64,000 bases of DNA from Leptotrichia sp. oral taxon 221 (GCF_018128245.1 NZ_CP072378.1:310001-374000); one strand, 5' to 3'; shown: positions 7,911 to 17,336, counted from the first letter of the stretch. Numbers and translations are program-made. The notes: generated by a model not told the origin, from the letters alone.

Positions 7911-8001
7911 TTGTTGTATTGATTTTTAAAATAAATGCGGTAAAATAATATTATTGAGAATAATTTAGAGAAAGAAAAATTATAATTAGAAGGAGAAAAA
8001 G

Positions 8002-10116
8002 ATGGCTAAAATATTGATAGCAGGGTTGGGAAAAGGGATGATAGATCGTAATAGTGAAGAAAGAGATTACAGAAAAGCAGATTATAAAATAAAAATTGAA
8101 GAAACAGGAGAATATAAAATTTATAGAGATGAATATTTTGTAACATCGGTATTAGAAAAACATTATGATATAGATAAAACAATATATATTGGAACAGCAG
8201 GGTCGATGTGGGATAAACTTTATACACATTATTGTAAGAAAAATGGATTTTCGACTGAAAGTGAAGAATATGAAAAATATAGAGATGAATTGAGAAATGT
8301 TACTAAAAATGCAAATAAAAATACAGATGTTTTAAATATAAACAGTGAAAAATTTAATTCTATATTTGAGAATACAGAGAAAAAAGTACAAATAATAGTG
8401 ACAAAATATGGAATGAATAAAAATGAAATATTTGAAAACTTTAATAAAATTATAGAAATCGTAAATTCTTTAAATAAAGAAGATGAAATTTATTTGGATA
8501 TAACCCATTCTTTCAGATCAAATGCAATGTGGATATTTTTAGTGATGAACTATATTACAGAAGTTATTGATAAAAATATAAAAATAAAAATGATAACATA
8601 TGGAATGCTAGAAGAAATGGATGATGATGAAATAGAAAAAGATTTAAATGGGAATCCTTTAAAAGTAGCTCCAATAATTAATTTGAAATCATTTTATGAT
8701 TTAATGAAATGGATAAAAGGAGCGAACGCTTTTAAGCAATATGGGAATACTTATGAATTTTTAGATATGATTGAAGATAATAAGTTGAAAAATACATTGG
8801 AAGAATTTTCAAATTCAATGAATATGAACTATATTGGGAATATAAAAGAAAATATCGGAAAAATTAATCAAATGGAAAAAACAATAAAAAAATTGGATGG
8901 ACCTGCCAAACTATTATTACCAGATATTTTAGAAAGATTCGCACAAAATTTTGGTGAGAAACAGGAGACATTTGAGATATTATTAGATTTAGCAGAATGG
9001 CACTATAATCAAAAAAGATATTCAATGAGTTATGTAAATATTATTGAAGCTATTTATACTTTTACAGGAAAAATTTTAGAAGTTGAAGATATAAATAAAG
9101 GTAAAGAAGTATTAAGAGAATGGATAAATAGAATAACTGAAGAAAATAAAATAAAATATAAAGATTTGTCAGAAGAAGAAATAAGTAATAGAATAAAATT
9201 AAGTGAAATTTTTGAAAGTTCTAGGATTATTAGAAATAATATTTCGCATACATTGGAAAGTAGAGCAGAAATGCAAGAAATTATTTCAAAAATTCCAGAA
9301 AATATAAAAAAATTAAGAGAAATATTTAAAACTGAATATAAAAAAGGTGAGATTTATGAATCACAAGATTTAAAAATGCAACAGACATATACTTTTTTAG
9401 AAAAATTAGCTGAAAATGGTCAGTTTGCAGAAATTGGTAGAGTTGCATCTAATGGAATTTATGATTTTTTGTTTGAGGAACTTGGAGTACAAAAGTCAGG
9501 AGAAAATAAAAATACTGTAAAAAATTGGCTGGATAATAAAAAAGGAAATTTTGAAAAAGAATTAGAAAAAGAGCAGTTGTCTGAATTAATGAAATTGTTT
9601 TTAGAAGTTAAAAATAATACTAGAAGTATCACAGCAAAAGAAATAATTAAGAAGATAAGACATTTACAAAATATATTAACGAAAAAGTCATTTTTAGAAG
9701 CTATTGAAAATGTAAATTTAAATGATAAAGGAAGTTCTCAAATAAAACAGGCACCTAAAATAAATTTAAATAAAGAAGACAGAAAAATTTTAGTATTTAA
9801 AGAAATATTTGGAGAGCAGGAAAAAAGTGAAGTAATAAAAAAATATAAGATAAAAAGAATAAGTAAATTGAGCAGTGAAACTGCAAAAGAATGGAAAAAT
9901 CTTGAAAATGATAGCAACAAAGAAAAAAATATAAAAAGATTTAAAGATATAATAGACAGAAATATTGATTCAGGTGATATTTTATTGATAGAAGGAGAAG
10001 TTGGGATAACTTTTGAATTAGTAAATTGGGCAAAAGAAAAAGGAATTGTTGCAATTTATGGAGTTGAGAAAGTGAGTGATAATTTTTTACTTAAAGTAGA
10101 ATTTTATGAATATTAA
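8002..10116 (+). CDS. CARF-HEPN (TM1812/Csx1-like) protein fused to a Csx20-like domain
   Basis: The 704-residue protein has three parts. The N-terminus (1-220) is a CARF domain of the TM1812/TIGR02221 type: KILIAGLGKG at the start, GTAGSMW at 64-70, and the DITHSFR ligand motif at 166-172. The middle is helical, with the HEPN ribonuclease motif R-x4-H at R411-H416 (RNNISH). Residues about 592-704 align end to end with the separate Csx20 at 10226: the LSSE motif (623-626), a conserved W, GDILLIEGEVGITFELVNW against NDVMLVQGNWGYTYNIVKW (compared as blocks), and EK-V-Y near the end. Expected role: RNA cleavage triggered by cyclic oligoadenylate. The fused Csx20 part lacks the FSHxLT start of Csx20 (it reads VFKEIFG), so ring-nuclease activity is uncertain. 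agaaggag precedes the ATG. Confidence 0.85.
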   Translation: MAKILIAGLGKGMIDRNSEERDYRKADYKIKIEETGEYKIYRDEYFVTSVLEKHYDIDKTIYIGTAGSMWDKLYTHYCKKNGFSTESEEYEKYRDELRNVTKNANKNTDVLNINSEKFNSIFENTEKKVQIIVTKYGMNKNEIFENFNKIIEIVNSLNKEDEIYLDITHSFRSNAMWIFLVMNYITEVIDKNIKIKMITYGMLEEMDDDEIEKDLNGNPLKVAPIINLKSFYDLMKWIKGANAFKQYGNTYEFLDMIEDNKLKNTLEEFSNSMNMNYIGNIKENIGKINQMEKTIKKLDGPAKLLLPDILERFAQNFGEKQETFEILLDLAEWHYNQKRYSMSYVNIIEAIYTFTGKILEVEDINKGKEVLREWINRITEENKIKYKDLSEEEISNRIKLSEIFESSRIIRNNISHTLESRAEMQEIISKIPENIKKLREIFKTEYKKGEIYESQDLKMQQTYTFLEKLAENGQFAEIGRVASNGIYDFLFEELGVQKSGENKNTVKNWLDNKKGNFEKELEKEQLSELMKLFLEVKNNTRSITAKEIIKKIRHLQNILTKKSFLEAIENVNLNDKGSSQIKQAPKINLNKEDRKILVFKEIFGEQEKSEVIKKYKIKRISKLSSETAKEWKNLENDSNKEKNIKRFKDIIDRNIDSGDILLIEGEVGITFELVNWAKEKGIVAIYGVEKVSDNFLLKVEFYEY

Positions 10117-10225
10117 ATTTCAAAATTATGTTTATAGGAATTTTTGTGATTTTAAATAGTTATTGTAAAATAAAGAAGTTTGAAAGTTTAGTTTGAAATG
10201 TAGAAAAAATGAGGGAGATGATATT

Positions 10226-10609
10226 ATGGAGAGAAAAGCACTTTTATTATTTTCACATCAGTTGACGGAAAATCAAGAAAAAGAATTGGTAGAAAATTTT
10301 AAGGTAAAAAAAATAGTAAGTTTGTCTAGTGAGTTACAAGAAATGTGGTCAAATGTGTCAATTAAGGAAAATTATAAAGAGAATCTGAAAAAAATAAAAA
10401 AATACATTGAAGAAAATTTTAATGAAAATGATGTGATGTTGGTTCAAGGAAACTGGGGATATACATATAATATTGTTAAATGGTCGATAGAAAAAAGATT
10501 AGTTCCTGTGTATAGTTATACTGAAAGAAATGTTGAAGAAATAAAAGATGGGGAGAATGTGAAGAAGATTAGTTATTTTAAACATGTGAAGTTTATTGAG
10601 TATGAGTAG
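10226..10609 (+). CDS. csx20: Csx20-family CRISPR-associated protein, predicted ring nuclease
   Basis: The 127-residue protein begins with KALLLFSHQLTENQ and continues KKIVSLSSELQEMWSNV, the pattern of Csx20. Csx20 is a type III CRISPR ancillary family proposed to degrade cyclic oligoadenylate and so switch off CARF effectors. The FSH motif is intact (F9, S10, H11), in contrast to the fused copy just upstream. The start at 10226 follows gggagatg; an upstream in-frame TTG (10193) is unlikely. It is flanked by two large CARF-HEPN genes, as expected for a signal-removing enzyme. Confidence 0.82.
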   Translation: MERKALLLFSHQLTENQEKELVENFKVKKIVSLSSELQEMWSNVSIKENYKENLKKIKKYIEENFNENDVMLVQGNWGYTYNIVKWSIEKRLVPVYSYTERNVEEIKDGENVKKISYFKHVKFIEYE

Positions 10610-10654
10610 TAATAAAAAATAAATTTTCGATAAATTTATAGAAAGAAGGAAAAA

Positions 10655-12796
10655 ATGGAAAATAATATTTTAATAATGTCTTTATCAAATAATCTTGAAA
10701 AAAATATAGAAAAAGCAAAAAAAAATAAAAAAGAATACAGATGGGAAAATAAAAAATATGATTTGGAAAAATATGAGTATTTGACAAAAGTATATTTAGA
10801 AGAATTAAAACCTAATAAAATAATAGTTTTTGGAACAGATCAAAGTAGTTGGAATTATTTATATAATTTATTAAACGAGTATTTTTATTCTGAAAAAGAA
10901 GATGTTGTTTTTTTAGAAGAACAAAAAAATGATGTTGAATATATAAGAAAAGTTTTTAAAGAAAGATTTCCAGATAAATGTAAAATATTTTTTATAGAAA
11001 GTAAAAATAAATTTGATAACGAAAATATTGTTTCAGATTTAGTTTTTCAAATAGAAGAAATAAAAAAAATTTTAGATGAACAAAGCAGAAATCAGGTTTA
11101 TGTTGATATAACAGGAGGACTTAGAATAATATTTTTGTCATTGATTTCAATTATTAATATTTTAAAAATATATTATAGCAAATTAAAATTAAAAGTATTA
11201 TATTCTCAAAATGATATAAATTTAGATTATTTTCAAATAATTGATATAACAAATGTGCTAGAAAAATTGGATTTTGTAGATGCTGCTAGTTCTTTTACAA
11301 AATATGGAAGTGTAAATAAATTAAGAGAAATCATTCAAAATAATAATTTATTGAATAAATTAGAAGAATTGTATATAAAATTACAATTTAATTTTAAAAA
11401 TATTAATGATACTTACAAAGATTTAGCAAAAATAAATGTAAATAATGAGAATGAAAAAATTTTAAAAGAAAGAATTAAAGAATTAAAAACATTGAAAAAT
11501 GAAAAATATCATAATAATGTGAAAAATTATGGAATAGAAATAGTCAATAAATATGAAAGTGATAATAAAAAATATAAGAGTTTAAAGGATCAAAGAAATA
11601 AGATTGTTCATCCTTTAAATAAATTTGGGAAATATATAGAAAATAATAATGCTTGCAAAAATTTATCAAAAAGAAAAATATTAATTTGGAACTTAGGAAC
11701 AGGCGAATTTGGAAGAGGATATGAAAAAATATTATATAAATATATAAATAGTGATAGTGAAGGACAAGAAGAAATTATTGAAACACAGTATACATTTGAA
11801 CCTTATATAGAAAATTATGATGAAATTTATATTTTTGGTCTTGAAACAGGTAGATGGGATCTTTTAACAGAATATTTTAAAAATAAGGATATAATGTTAC
11901 CAAATGAGAAAATAAAATATGTTCATGTTGATAATTTTGGAAATATAAATGAATTAAATCAAAAGATAGGAAATGAAATAAAGATAAAAAAACAAGAAAT
12001 AATAGAAATAGATATGGATGTTACTCATTCATTTAGAAATATTCCGTTTAATTTGTTGACTTCGTTGAGATTGTTTGAATTGTTAAATGATAATATTGTA
12101 CTTCGTTCGATTTATTATGGAGAAAGAATATTAAACTCTGAATATGGAAGTATTTATAAAATACCAATTTTAGAAATAATTAATTTGTATAAATCAATAG
12201 TAGAATTTAAAGATTATACGAAGTATACAAATTTTTTAGAAAATACTAAAATGATAGACGAAAAATTATTAAAAATTATGAGAAAAATTTCAGAAGCATA
12301 TACATATAATGAATATAAAAAGATTATAGAAATATCCAAAGAATTTGAAAAAATAAATAATAAAGAATTAGATCTAATAAATAAAAAAATATATGAAATT
12401 ATAGAAGTAAAATTAATAAAAAATGAAACATATGAAGAATTAATGAAATTTGTAAAAAATCAGAAAAATTCTAAAAATTATGCATTGGCGTCATTTTTCT
12501 TAATAGATATTTACAAATATAAAATTTTTAAAATTGATTCAAAAGAAAAAAGCGAAACTTTTTATAAAAAAATAGAAAAGTTGAAAAATAAATATGTAGA
12601 TAATAAATTAAAAACATTAATTGACTATCTAAATAAATTAAATAATGTAAGAAATTATGCAGGACATATTAATATTAGAGAGGGATTAAATCTAATTAAT
12701 TTTTCAGATTCATTAGAAAAAGCAATTGAAATTATGAATAAATTAACTTTAAAAGATATTGAAAAATATGAGAAAGAATATGAAGCAATAGAATAA
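10655..12796 (+). CDS. Tandem double CARF-HEPN protein (two Csx1-like units in one chain)
   Basis: The 713-residue protein is an internal duplication. Unit 1 (about 1-338): a CARF-like N-terminus (NILIMSLSNN), GTDQSSW at 60, DITGGLR at 151-157, and HEPN motif RNKIVH at R314-H319. Unit 2 (about 340-713): KILIWNLGTGEFGRGY from 341, GLETGRW, DVTHSFR at 455-461, and HEPN motif RNYAGH at R666-H671. CARF-HEPN enzymes normally act as homodimers that bind one cyclic oligoadenylate across the interface; here one polypeptide could supply both halves. The two ligand motifs differ (TGGLR against THSFR), so the site may be asymmetric. It directly follows csx20. Start: aaagaagga 8 nt upstream. Confidence 0.83.
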   Translation: MENNILIMSLSNNLEKNIEKAKKNKKEYRWENKKYDLEKYEYLTKVYLEELKPNKIIVFGTDQSSWNYLYNLLNEYFYSEKEDVVFLEEQKNDVEYIRKVFKERFPDKCKIFFIESKNKFDNENIVSDLVFQIEEIKKILDEQSRNQVYVDITGGLRIIFLSLISIINILKIYYSKLKLKVLYSQNDINLDYFQIIDITNVLEKLDFVDAASSFTKYGSVNKLREIIQNNNLLNKLEELYIKLQFNFKNINDTYKDLAKINVNNENEKILKERIKELKTLKNEKYHNNVKNYGIEIVNKYESDNKKYKSLKDQRNKIVHPLNKFGKYIENNNACKNLSKRKILIWNLGTGEFGRGYEKILYKYINSDSEGQEEIIETQYTFEPYIENYDEIYIFGLETGRWDLLTEYFKNKDIMLPNEKIKYVHVDNFGNINELNQKIGNEIKIKKQEIIEIDMDVTHSFRNIPFNLLTSLRLFELLNDNIVLRSIYYGERILNSEYGSIYKIPILEIINLYKSIVEFKDYTKYTNFLENTKMIDEKLLKIMRKISEAYTYNEYKKIIEISKEFEKINNKELDLINKKIYEIIEVKLIKNETYEELMKFVKNQKNSKNYALASFFLIDIYKYKIFKIDSKEKSETFYKKIEKLKNKYVDNKLKTLIDYLNKLNNVRNYAGHINIREGLNLINFSDSLEKAIEIMNKLTLKDIEKYEKEYEAIE

Positions 12797-12862
12797 ATAA
12801 AATAAAAAATTATTTAGTATTTTATATAGTTTAGAATGATGATACATAGGAGGAATTAAAAA

Positions 12863-14995
12863 ATGGAAAAAAATAAAATTTCAAGAATAGAATTAGCACG
12901 AGAAATAAGAAAATTATTTGTAAAAAATAGAAATATTCAGGAGTATTCAAAAATAGATGATAATTTTTTAGTAGATTATTATTTTAATAGATATGATGAA
13001 AGAAATAATAAATCAGGAATGAAAATTGATGAAAATAATTTTAATTTGAAAATTTTTGAGGAAGATTTTAAGAATCATTTATTAAGTGAAAAGAAACTAC
13101 TTGAAGAAGAAGGAGTAGATACAAGCGAAATAACAAAAATAGTGTCAGCTTTTAGTCATAGTTACAGTGAAAACTCTATTCTTGAAGAATTACCGTTTGA
13201 AAAAGATCTAAGAATATTTCCAAATATAAAAACACTTTATTTATTGTATACCGATCAAACTGAAAGTAAATTTTTAGAATATAAAGAATCAAGTAAATAT
13301 AGAGATAAAATAGAAATAGAAGGTATTTTAATTGAGAACAGTATAGAAATGTTATATAAAGAAATAGTGAAGTTAATACAAGATGGAAAAATTTCAAAAA
13401 ATAATACAGTTTTAGATACAACACTTGGTTTTAAGGAAATAGGAATTGTATTTTATAGAATCTCAGTTGAAAAACAAATTAAATCAATTAACTGGCGTGA
13501 AACAATGTTACCTAATTATAAGCCTGTTGATGATAATAAAAATGAATTTGTAAAAGGAAAAGGTCAAGGACCTAGAATGAGTCTGGTTACAAAATTAAAC
13601 TTGATGAAAGAGCCATTAGAAGAATCGAATAGAATATATAGAAAAATAAATGAAAATATTTTAAAAGTAAATTGTAAAGCTGTTTCAGATTTATATGAAG
13701 TAGTAGGAATTGATGACTTAAGATTTTTCTATGAAGAAATTGGAAAACTATTTAATTTTTTTAAAATGTTAGAGTATAACGAAGATATTGAAAATTTTTA
13801 TAGCGATTTAAATGAAGCATTGAAAAAAATATTTAAATATAAGTTTTTATCAGAAAATATTTCAAGATTGCGAGAATATGTGAAGTATCTGGCGAGAGTA
13901 ATTTATAGAGTTGAAAGCGATTGCATAGATATAAAGTGGTTAAAATTTAGTAACAATATTTTTGGGATAACAGAAAATGAGATAAAAAGAGAAAAAGATG
14001 AAAAAATAGAAATAGGAGTAGTAGGGAAAAAATTAGATGATGATGAAATAAAAAAAATAAGAGAAAGTGACGAGAGTTTAAAAAATATAGATTTTAATTC
14101 AGATAGAGATGATGAAGATGAAAATGATCAAGGATTAGAGAAAAATATTGATATGGTTGACTATTTTTTGTATCTTTTATTAAAACAAGCTATTTTTGAA
14201 AAAATTTCGAATTATCATTTAAAAAGTATTTTAGAAGAGTATTATGAAGAAGAAATGATTCAAGAGATTATTGGAGTAAGAGATTCGGTTGATATAAGTG
14301 AAGATGAAAAAATTAAACTTATAAAAAATGTCTTGTTTGAAGAATTTACTGAAGAATATGAATTAGAAGAGCTTGAAATACCTGATTTAGCAGATAAAAA
14401 TGTAGGATTGCTTAAATATAAAGGCGGAATACTAGATATACCTTTTGAAGATGAAGGGAAATTGGAAATATTAAAAATTAATTTTAAAGAAGAATATTTT
14501 ATAAGAAAAAGAGATAAAAGACAAGAATTTGATATTTCAAAAGTGGAAAATAGGATTAAACTAAATAAAAAAATAGAAATAAAAATGAAATTAGAAGAAA
14601 TACTTGATAAAAATAATAAAGATGAGATAAACTTTCCTTTTAAAATTTCAGAAAAATCGGATATAGTTGAAATACAAAATGGTAAAATAGTTACGAAGAG
14701 TGATAGAAAGACTAAAGTAAAAAATATCTTTTTTAATAATTCTGATAGTATAATTAATGTTCCGATAGTAGAGTTATTTAAGAATATTGAAAAAAATAAA
14801 TTTGAGATTTCTAAAAAAGATTTAGAATATAAATTTGGAATAAAAGATCAAAAAGTTACTAAATTAAAAGATATTATTTTTGGGATAAACCAAATAATCA
14901 GGAGAAAAATTGAAGAAAAATATCCTAAAAAAGACGATGTTGAAGATTTTATTATTTATGAAAATGGATTAAAGATAAATTTAAAATACAGATAG
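12863..14995 (+). CDS. Large unknown protein with a CARF-like motif (candidate CRISPR effector)
   Basis: The 710-residue protein does not match a family I can name. Residues about 115-205 look like a Rossmann/CARF unit: IKTLYLLYTDQTESKF, then LDTTLGFKEIG with D185, T187, G189 and K191 in the D-x-T-x-G-x-K/R pattern of CARF ligand loops. The N-terminal 110 residues are charged and helical. The middle is helical with an acidic stretch (DRDDEDENDQ near 413). The C-terminal 200 residues are mixed strand/helix. No HEPN R-x4-6-H, PD-(D/E)xK or HNH motif is obvious. It ends the csx gene run and is followed by a strong terminator. An effector that senses cyclic oligoadenylate is the best inference. 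Confidence 0.6.
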   Translation: MEKNKISRIELAREIRKLFVKNRNIQEYSKIDDNFLVDYYFNRYDERNNKSGMKIDENNFNLKIFEEDFKNHLLSEKKLLEEEGVDTSEITKIVSAFSHSYSENSILEELPFEKDLRIFPNIKTLYLLYTDQTESKFLEYKESSKYRDKIEIEGILIENSIEMLYKEIVKLIQDGKISKNNTVLDTTLGFKEIGIVFYRISVEKQIKSINWRETMLPNYKPVDDNKNEFVKGKGQGPRMSLVTKLNLMKEPLEESNRIYRKINENILKVNCKAVSDLYEVVGIDDLRFFYEEIGKLFNFFKMLEYNEDIENFYSDLNEALKKIFKYKFLSENISRLREYVKYLARVIYRVESDCIDIKWLKFSNNIFGITENEIKREKDEKIEIGVVGKKLDDDEIKKIRESDESLKNIDFNSDRDDEDENDQGLEKNIDMVDYFLYLLLKQAIFEKISNYHLKSILEEYYEEEMIQEIIGVRDSVDISEDEKIKLIKNVLFEEFTEEYELEELEIPDLADKNVGLLKYKGGILDIPFEDEGKLEILKINFKEEYFIRKRDKRQEFDISKVENRIKLNKKIEIKMKLEEILDKNNKDEINFPFKISEKSDIVEIQNGKIVTKSDRKTKVKNIFFNNSDSIINVPIVELFKNIEKNKFEISKKDLEYKFGIKDQKVTKLKDIIFGINQIIRRKIEEKYPKKDDVEDFIIYENGLKINLKYR

Positions 14996-15004
14996 ATTAA
15001 CAGA

Positions 15005-15045
15005 AAGAACCATCTTGAAATTAGAATTTAAGATGGTTCTTTGCC
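15005..15045 (+). terminator. Terminator after the csx gene run
   Basis: A perfect 12-bp stem (aagaaccatctt / aagatggttctt) closes a 13-nt loop. It lies 9 nt after the stop of the 710-residue gene. The T-run is short. Confidence 0.8.
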
Positions 15046-15090
15046 AATCATATAACTAAAAAATTATAATAAGTAAATACTAAAGAGAAA

Positions 15091-15137
15091 AATGAGTTAT
15101 TTTAGAGAAAAATAGGGGAAAAAATATTTGTTAAAAT
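15091..15137 (+). promoter_or_regulatory. Island promoter copy 6, nrdG-nrdD
   Basis: The boxes aatgagtta (15091-15099) and ataggggaa (15112-15120, degenerate) are followed by TAAAAT (15132-15137) after 11 bp. It lies 36 bp before nrdG, which puts the reductase pair in the same putative regulon. Confidence 0.65.
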
Positions 15138-15173
15138 TATTGATGTAATAGAGATAGTAAGCGGAGGTATAAA

Positions 15174-15635
15174 ATGAAAGTAAAAATTGCATCAATTAAG
15201 AAAAACAGATATGAAGATGGGCCTGGAATTAGAACAACAATATTTTTTCAAGGTTGTAATGTAAAATGTAAAGGTTGTCACAATGAAAGAATACAAGATA
15301 TACGATATGGAAAAGAGTATGAAGTAAGAGATTTATGTGAAGAAATATTAGCGTATAACTTGCCAGTAAAAAAAATTACTATTTCAGGTGGAGAGCCTAT
15401 GATACAAAAAGAAGCCTTAGAAGAATTTATTAATGAAATGTACAAGAAAAATTTTGAAATCGCACTTTATACTTCATATGATTTAGAGGAAGTTCCAAAA
15501 AACATTTTAGAAAAATTAAAGTATTTAAAAGTTGGAAAATACATAGATACATTGAGAATACAAGAAAAGTTTTATGGATCAAGTAATCAAAAATTTTATT
15601 CATTGGAAAAAGGAGAGATTATAAATGAGAGTTAA
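15174..15635 (+). CDS. nrdG: Anaerobic ribonucleotide reductase activating protein (radical SAM)
   Basis: The 153-residue protein has the radical-SAM cluster motif CNVKCKGC (C-x3-C-x2-C) near residue 29, preceded by DGPGIRTTIFFQGC as in NrdG, and SGGEP near residue 67. It would use a 4Fe-4S cluster and S-adenosylmethionine to form the glycyl radical on NrdD. Length is normal for NrdG. The stop overlaps the nrdD start by 11 nt, so the two are translationally coupled. gcggaggt lies 7 nt before the ATG. The order is nrdG before nrdD, the reverse of the usual arrangement. Confidence 0.9.
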   Translation: MKVKIASIKKNRYEDGPGIRTTIFFQGCNVKCKGCHNERIQDIRYGKEYEVRDLCEEILAYNLPVKKITISGGEPMIQKEALEEFINEMYKKNFEIALYTSYDLEEVPKNILEKLKYLKVGKYIDTLRIQEKFYGSSNQKFYSLEKGEIINES

Positions 15636-17223
15636 TCAAGCGAATGCAAATACAAATGCAGCATATAGAATTTTGAAAAATGAAGAATTTAAGAATCAAT
15701 TGCATGAAGAAAGATGGATTCATATTCATGATAAAGAGTATACAGGGGTTTCATATAATTGCATTGGGATTGAATTAAGAGAAAAATTAAACCAACTGAA
15801 AGAAAATTTAGAAGAAATGGAAATTGATGATGCACTAGACTATATTTTTCAAGTAATTGTAAATTTAACAAATGATCAATCAGGTGGAATAGGGTTTATT
15901 AATATTGATAGTGATTTGGCGGAATTTGTACAAGAAGTTTCAGAAGAAAAATTAATAACAAAAATTAGAAGATTGTATCAAAAATTGAATTTACCATTGA
16001 GAAATGGGTATGAAAAGGCGTATGTTTCATTTAATTTAGGATTAGATACTAGTGAAAATGGTAGAAAAGTAACTAGATGTTTTTTAAAGGCTTTTGAATA
16101 TGGTGAAATATTAAATGGATTGCCTTTTGTTTTTCCAAATATAATTTTCAAAGTAAAAAAAGGTATTAATTTTGATTTAGGTGATAAGAATTATGATTTA
16201 TTTTCATTAGCGACAAGAGTTACAGGAAAAAGAATGAATCCAACATATTTTAATTGTGATAGCATTTTAGTAAAAGATATTGATGAGAAAAAAGTTGGAA
16301 TAATGGGGTGCAGAACATTAGTTGCAAAAAATGTAAATGGAGAAAAAGGAGCATTAAAAAGAGGGAACATTGCATCAATTTCAATAAATTTACCAAAAAT
16401 AGCAAGAGAAAGTACAAATTTAAATAATTTTTATAAAAAATTGAATAAAATCTGTGAAGAATCAAAAGATATCTTAATTCAAAAATATGAAGCTTTATGT
16501 AAATTAGAAATTAATAACTTTAAATATATTTTAGAAAATAATTTTTATGAAAATTCTGAAGAGGCAATAAACAATAATGATATGGAAAAAATTTTTAAAA
16601 ATGGTACACTTTCAATTGGATTTATTGGATTGGCTGAATGTGTAAGTTACTTAGTAAAAGAAGAAATATCTTTAGATATGATAGAAAATAATTTAGAATT
16701 GTCGAGAGAAATATTGAGATTTATGAGAAAAATGACAGATAAATGGACCAAAAAGTATAGTTTGAATTTTTCAGTTTTGGCAACTCCTGGTGAAGGAATT
16801 AGTGGGAGATTTTGTGAAGATGAAGAAACTAAGGAATTTTATACAAATTCGTTTCATATACCAGTTTATCTTGAATTAGACGCATTTAAGAAATTAGAAT
16901 TAGAATCAAATTTTGTTGAATATTGTAACGGAGGTTCAATTTCTTATATCGAATTTTCAACGCCTGTGTTAAATAATAGTGAAGCGATTATGGATGTTGT
17001 TAAATTTGGAATTTCCAAAGGTATAAATTATTTAGGAATAAATTTCCCGTTAGATTATTGTGAAAGTTGTAAAACTACTGGAATATTTGAAGAAAAATGC
17101 AGTTGTTGCGGAAGTATTGAAATAAAAAAATTAAGAAGAGTTTCTGGCTATTTATCATATAAAGAAACATTAAAAGGTGGAAAAAAAGCAGAGGAAGAAG
17201 TTAGAAAATCTCATTTGAAATAG
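15625..17223 (+). CDS. nrdD: Short anaerobic ribonucleoside-triphosphate reductase, no ATP-cone
   Basis: This 532-residue class III reductase converts NTPs to dNTPs anaerobically. ERWIHIHDKEY, the GCRT motif (MGCRTLV) carrying the active-site Cys, KRGNIASISINLPKIA and the C-terminal RVSGYLS with the radical Gly are present. Four Cys (CESC...CSCC) near residue 485 form the zinc site. The usual forms are about 600-780 residues and begin with an ATP-cone regulatory domain. That domain is missing here, so dATP feedback by that route would be absent. Placement between CRISPR ancillary genes and an island promoter upstream are unusual for housekeeping nrdD. Confidence 0.87.
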   Translation: MRVNQANANTNAAYRILKNEEFKNQLHEERWIHIHDKEYTGVSYNCIGIELREKLNQLKENLEEMEIDDALDYIFQVIVNLTNDQSGGIGFINIDSDLAEFVQEVSEEKLITKIRRLYQKLNLPLRNGYEKAYVSFNLGLDTSENGRKVTRCFLKAFEYGEILNGLPFVFPNIIFKVKKGINFDLGDKNYDLFSLATRVTGKRMNPTYFNCDSILVKDIDEKKVGIMGCRTLVAKNVNGEKGALKRGNIASISINLPKIARESTNLNNFYKKLNKICEESKDILIQKYEALCKLEINNFKYILENNFYENSEEAINNNDMEKIFKNGTLSIGFIGLAECVSYLVKEEISLDMIENNLELSREILRFMRKMTDKWTKKYSLNFSVLATPGEGISGRFCEDEETKEFYTNSFHIPVYLELDAFKKLELESNFVEYCNGGSISYIEFSTPVLNNSEAIMDVVKFGISKGINYLGINFPLDYCESCKTTGIFEEKCSCCGSIEIKKLRRVSGYLSYKETLKGGKKAEEEVRKSHLK

Positions 17224-17246
17224 TGTGGATAAAATACAACTAATAA

Positions 17247-17286
17247 AAGAAATTGTTTCAAATTATTGGAGCAGTTTCTTTTTTTT
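17247..17286 (+). terminator. Terminator after nrdD
   Basis: aagaaattg (17247-17255) pairs with cagtttctt (17272-17280), with one G-U, followed by tttttt. It abuts the next island promoter. Confidence 0.75.
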
Positions 17287-17289
17287 AGA

Positions 17290-17336
17290 AATAAGTTAAT
17301 TACTTAAAAAAATAAGTTAAAGAAATAGATTATAAT
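17290..17336 (+). promoter_or_regulatory. Island promoter copy 7, GTPase 3
   Basis: The boxes aataagtta (17290-17298) and aataagtta (17311-17319) are identical and 21 bp apart, with TATAAT (17331-17336) after 11 bp. With copy 2 this is the best match. The GTPase starts 39 bp downstream. Confidence 0.82.

Noticed and set aside
7940-7986. Possible island promoter before the CARF-HEPN-Csx20 gene
   Set aside because: A tataat is present at 7981, but the boxes at the expected places do not match; only a loose aattta-gag likeness is seen. The csx genes may be read from the promoter at 7390 or another site.
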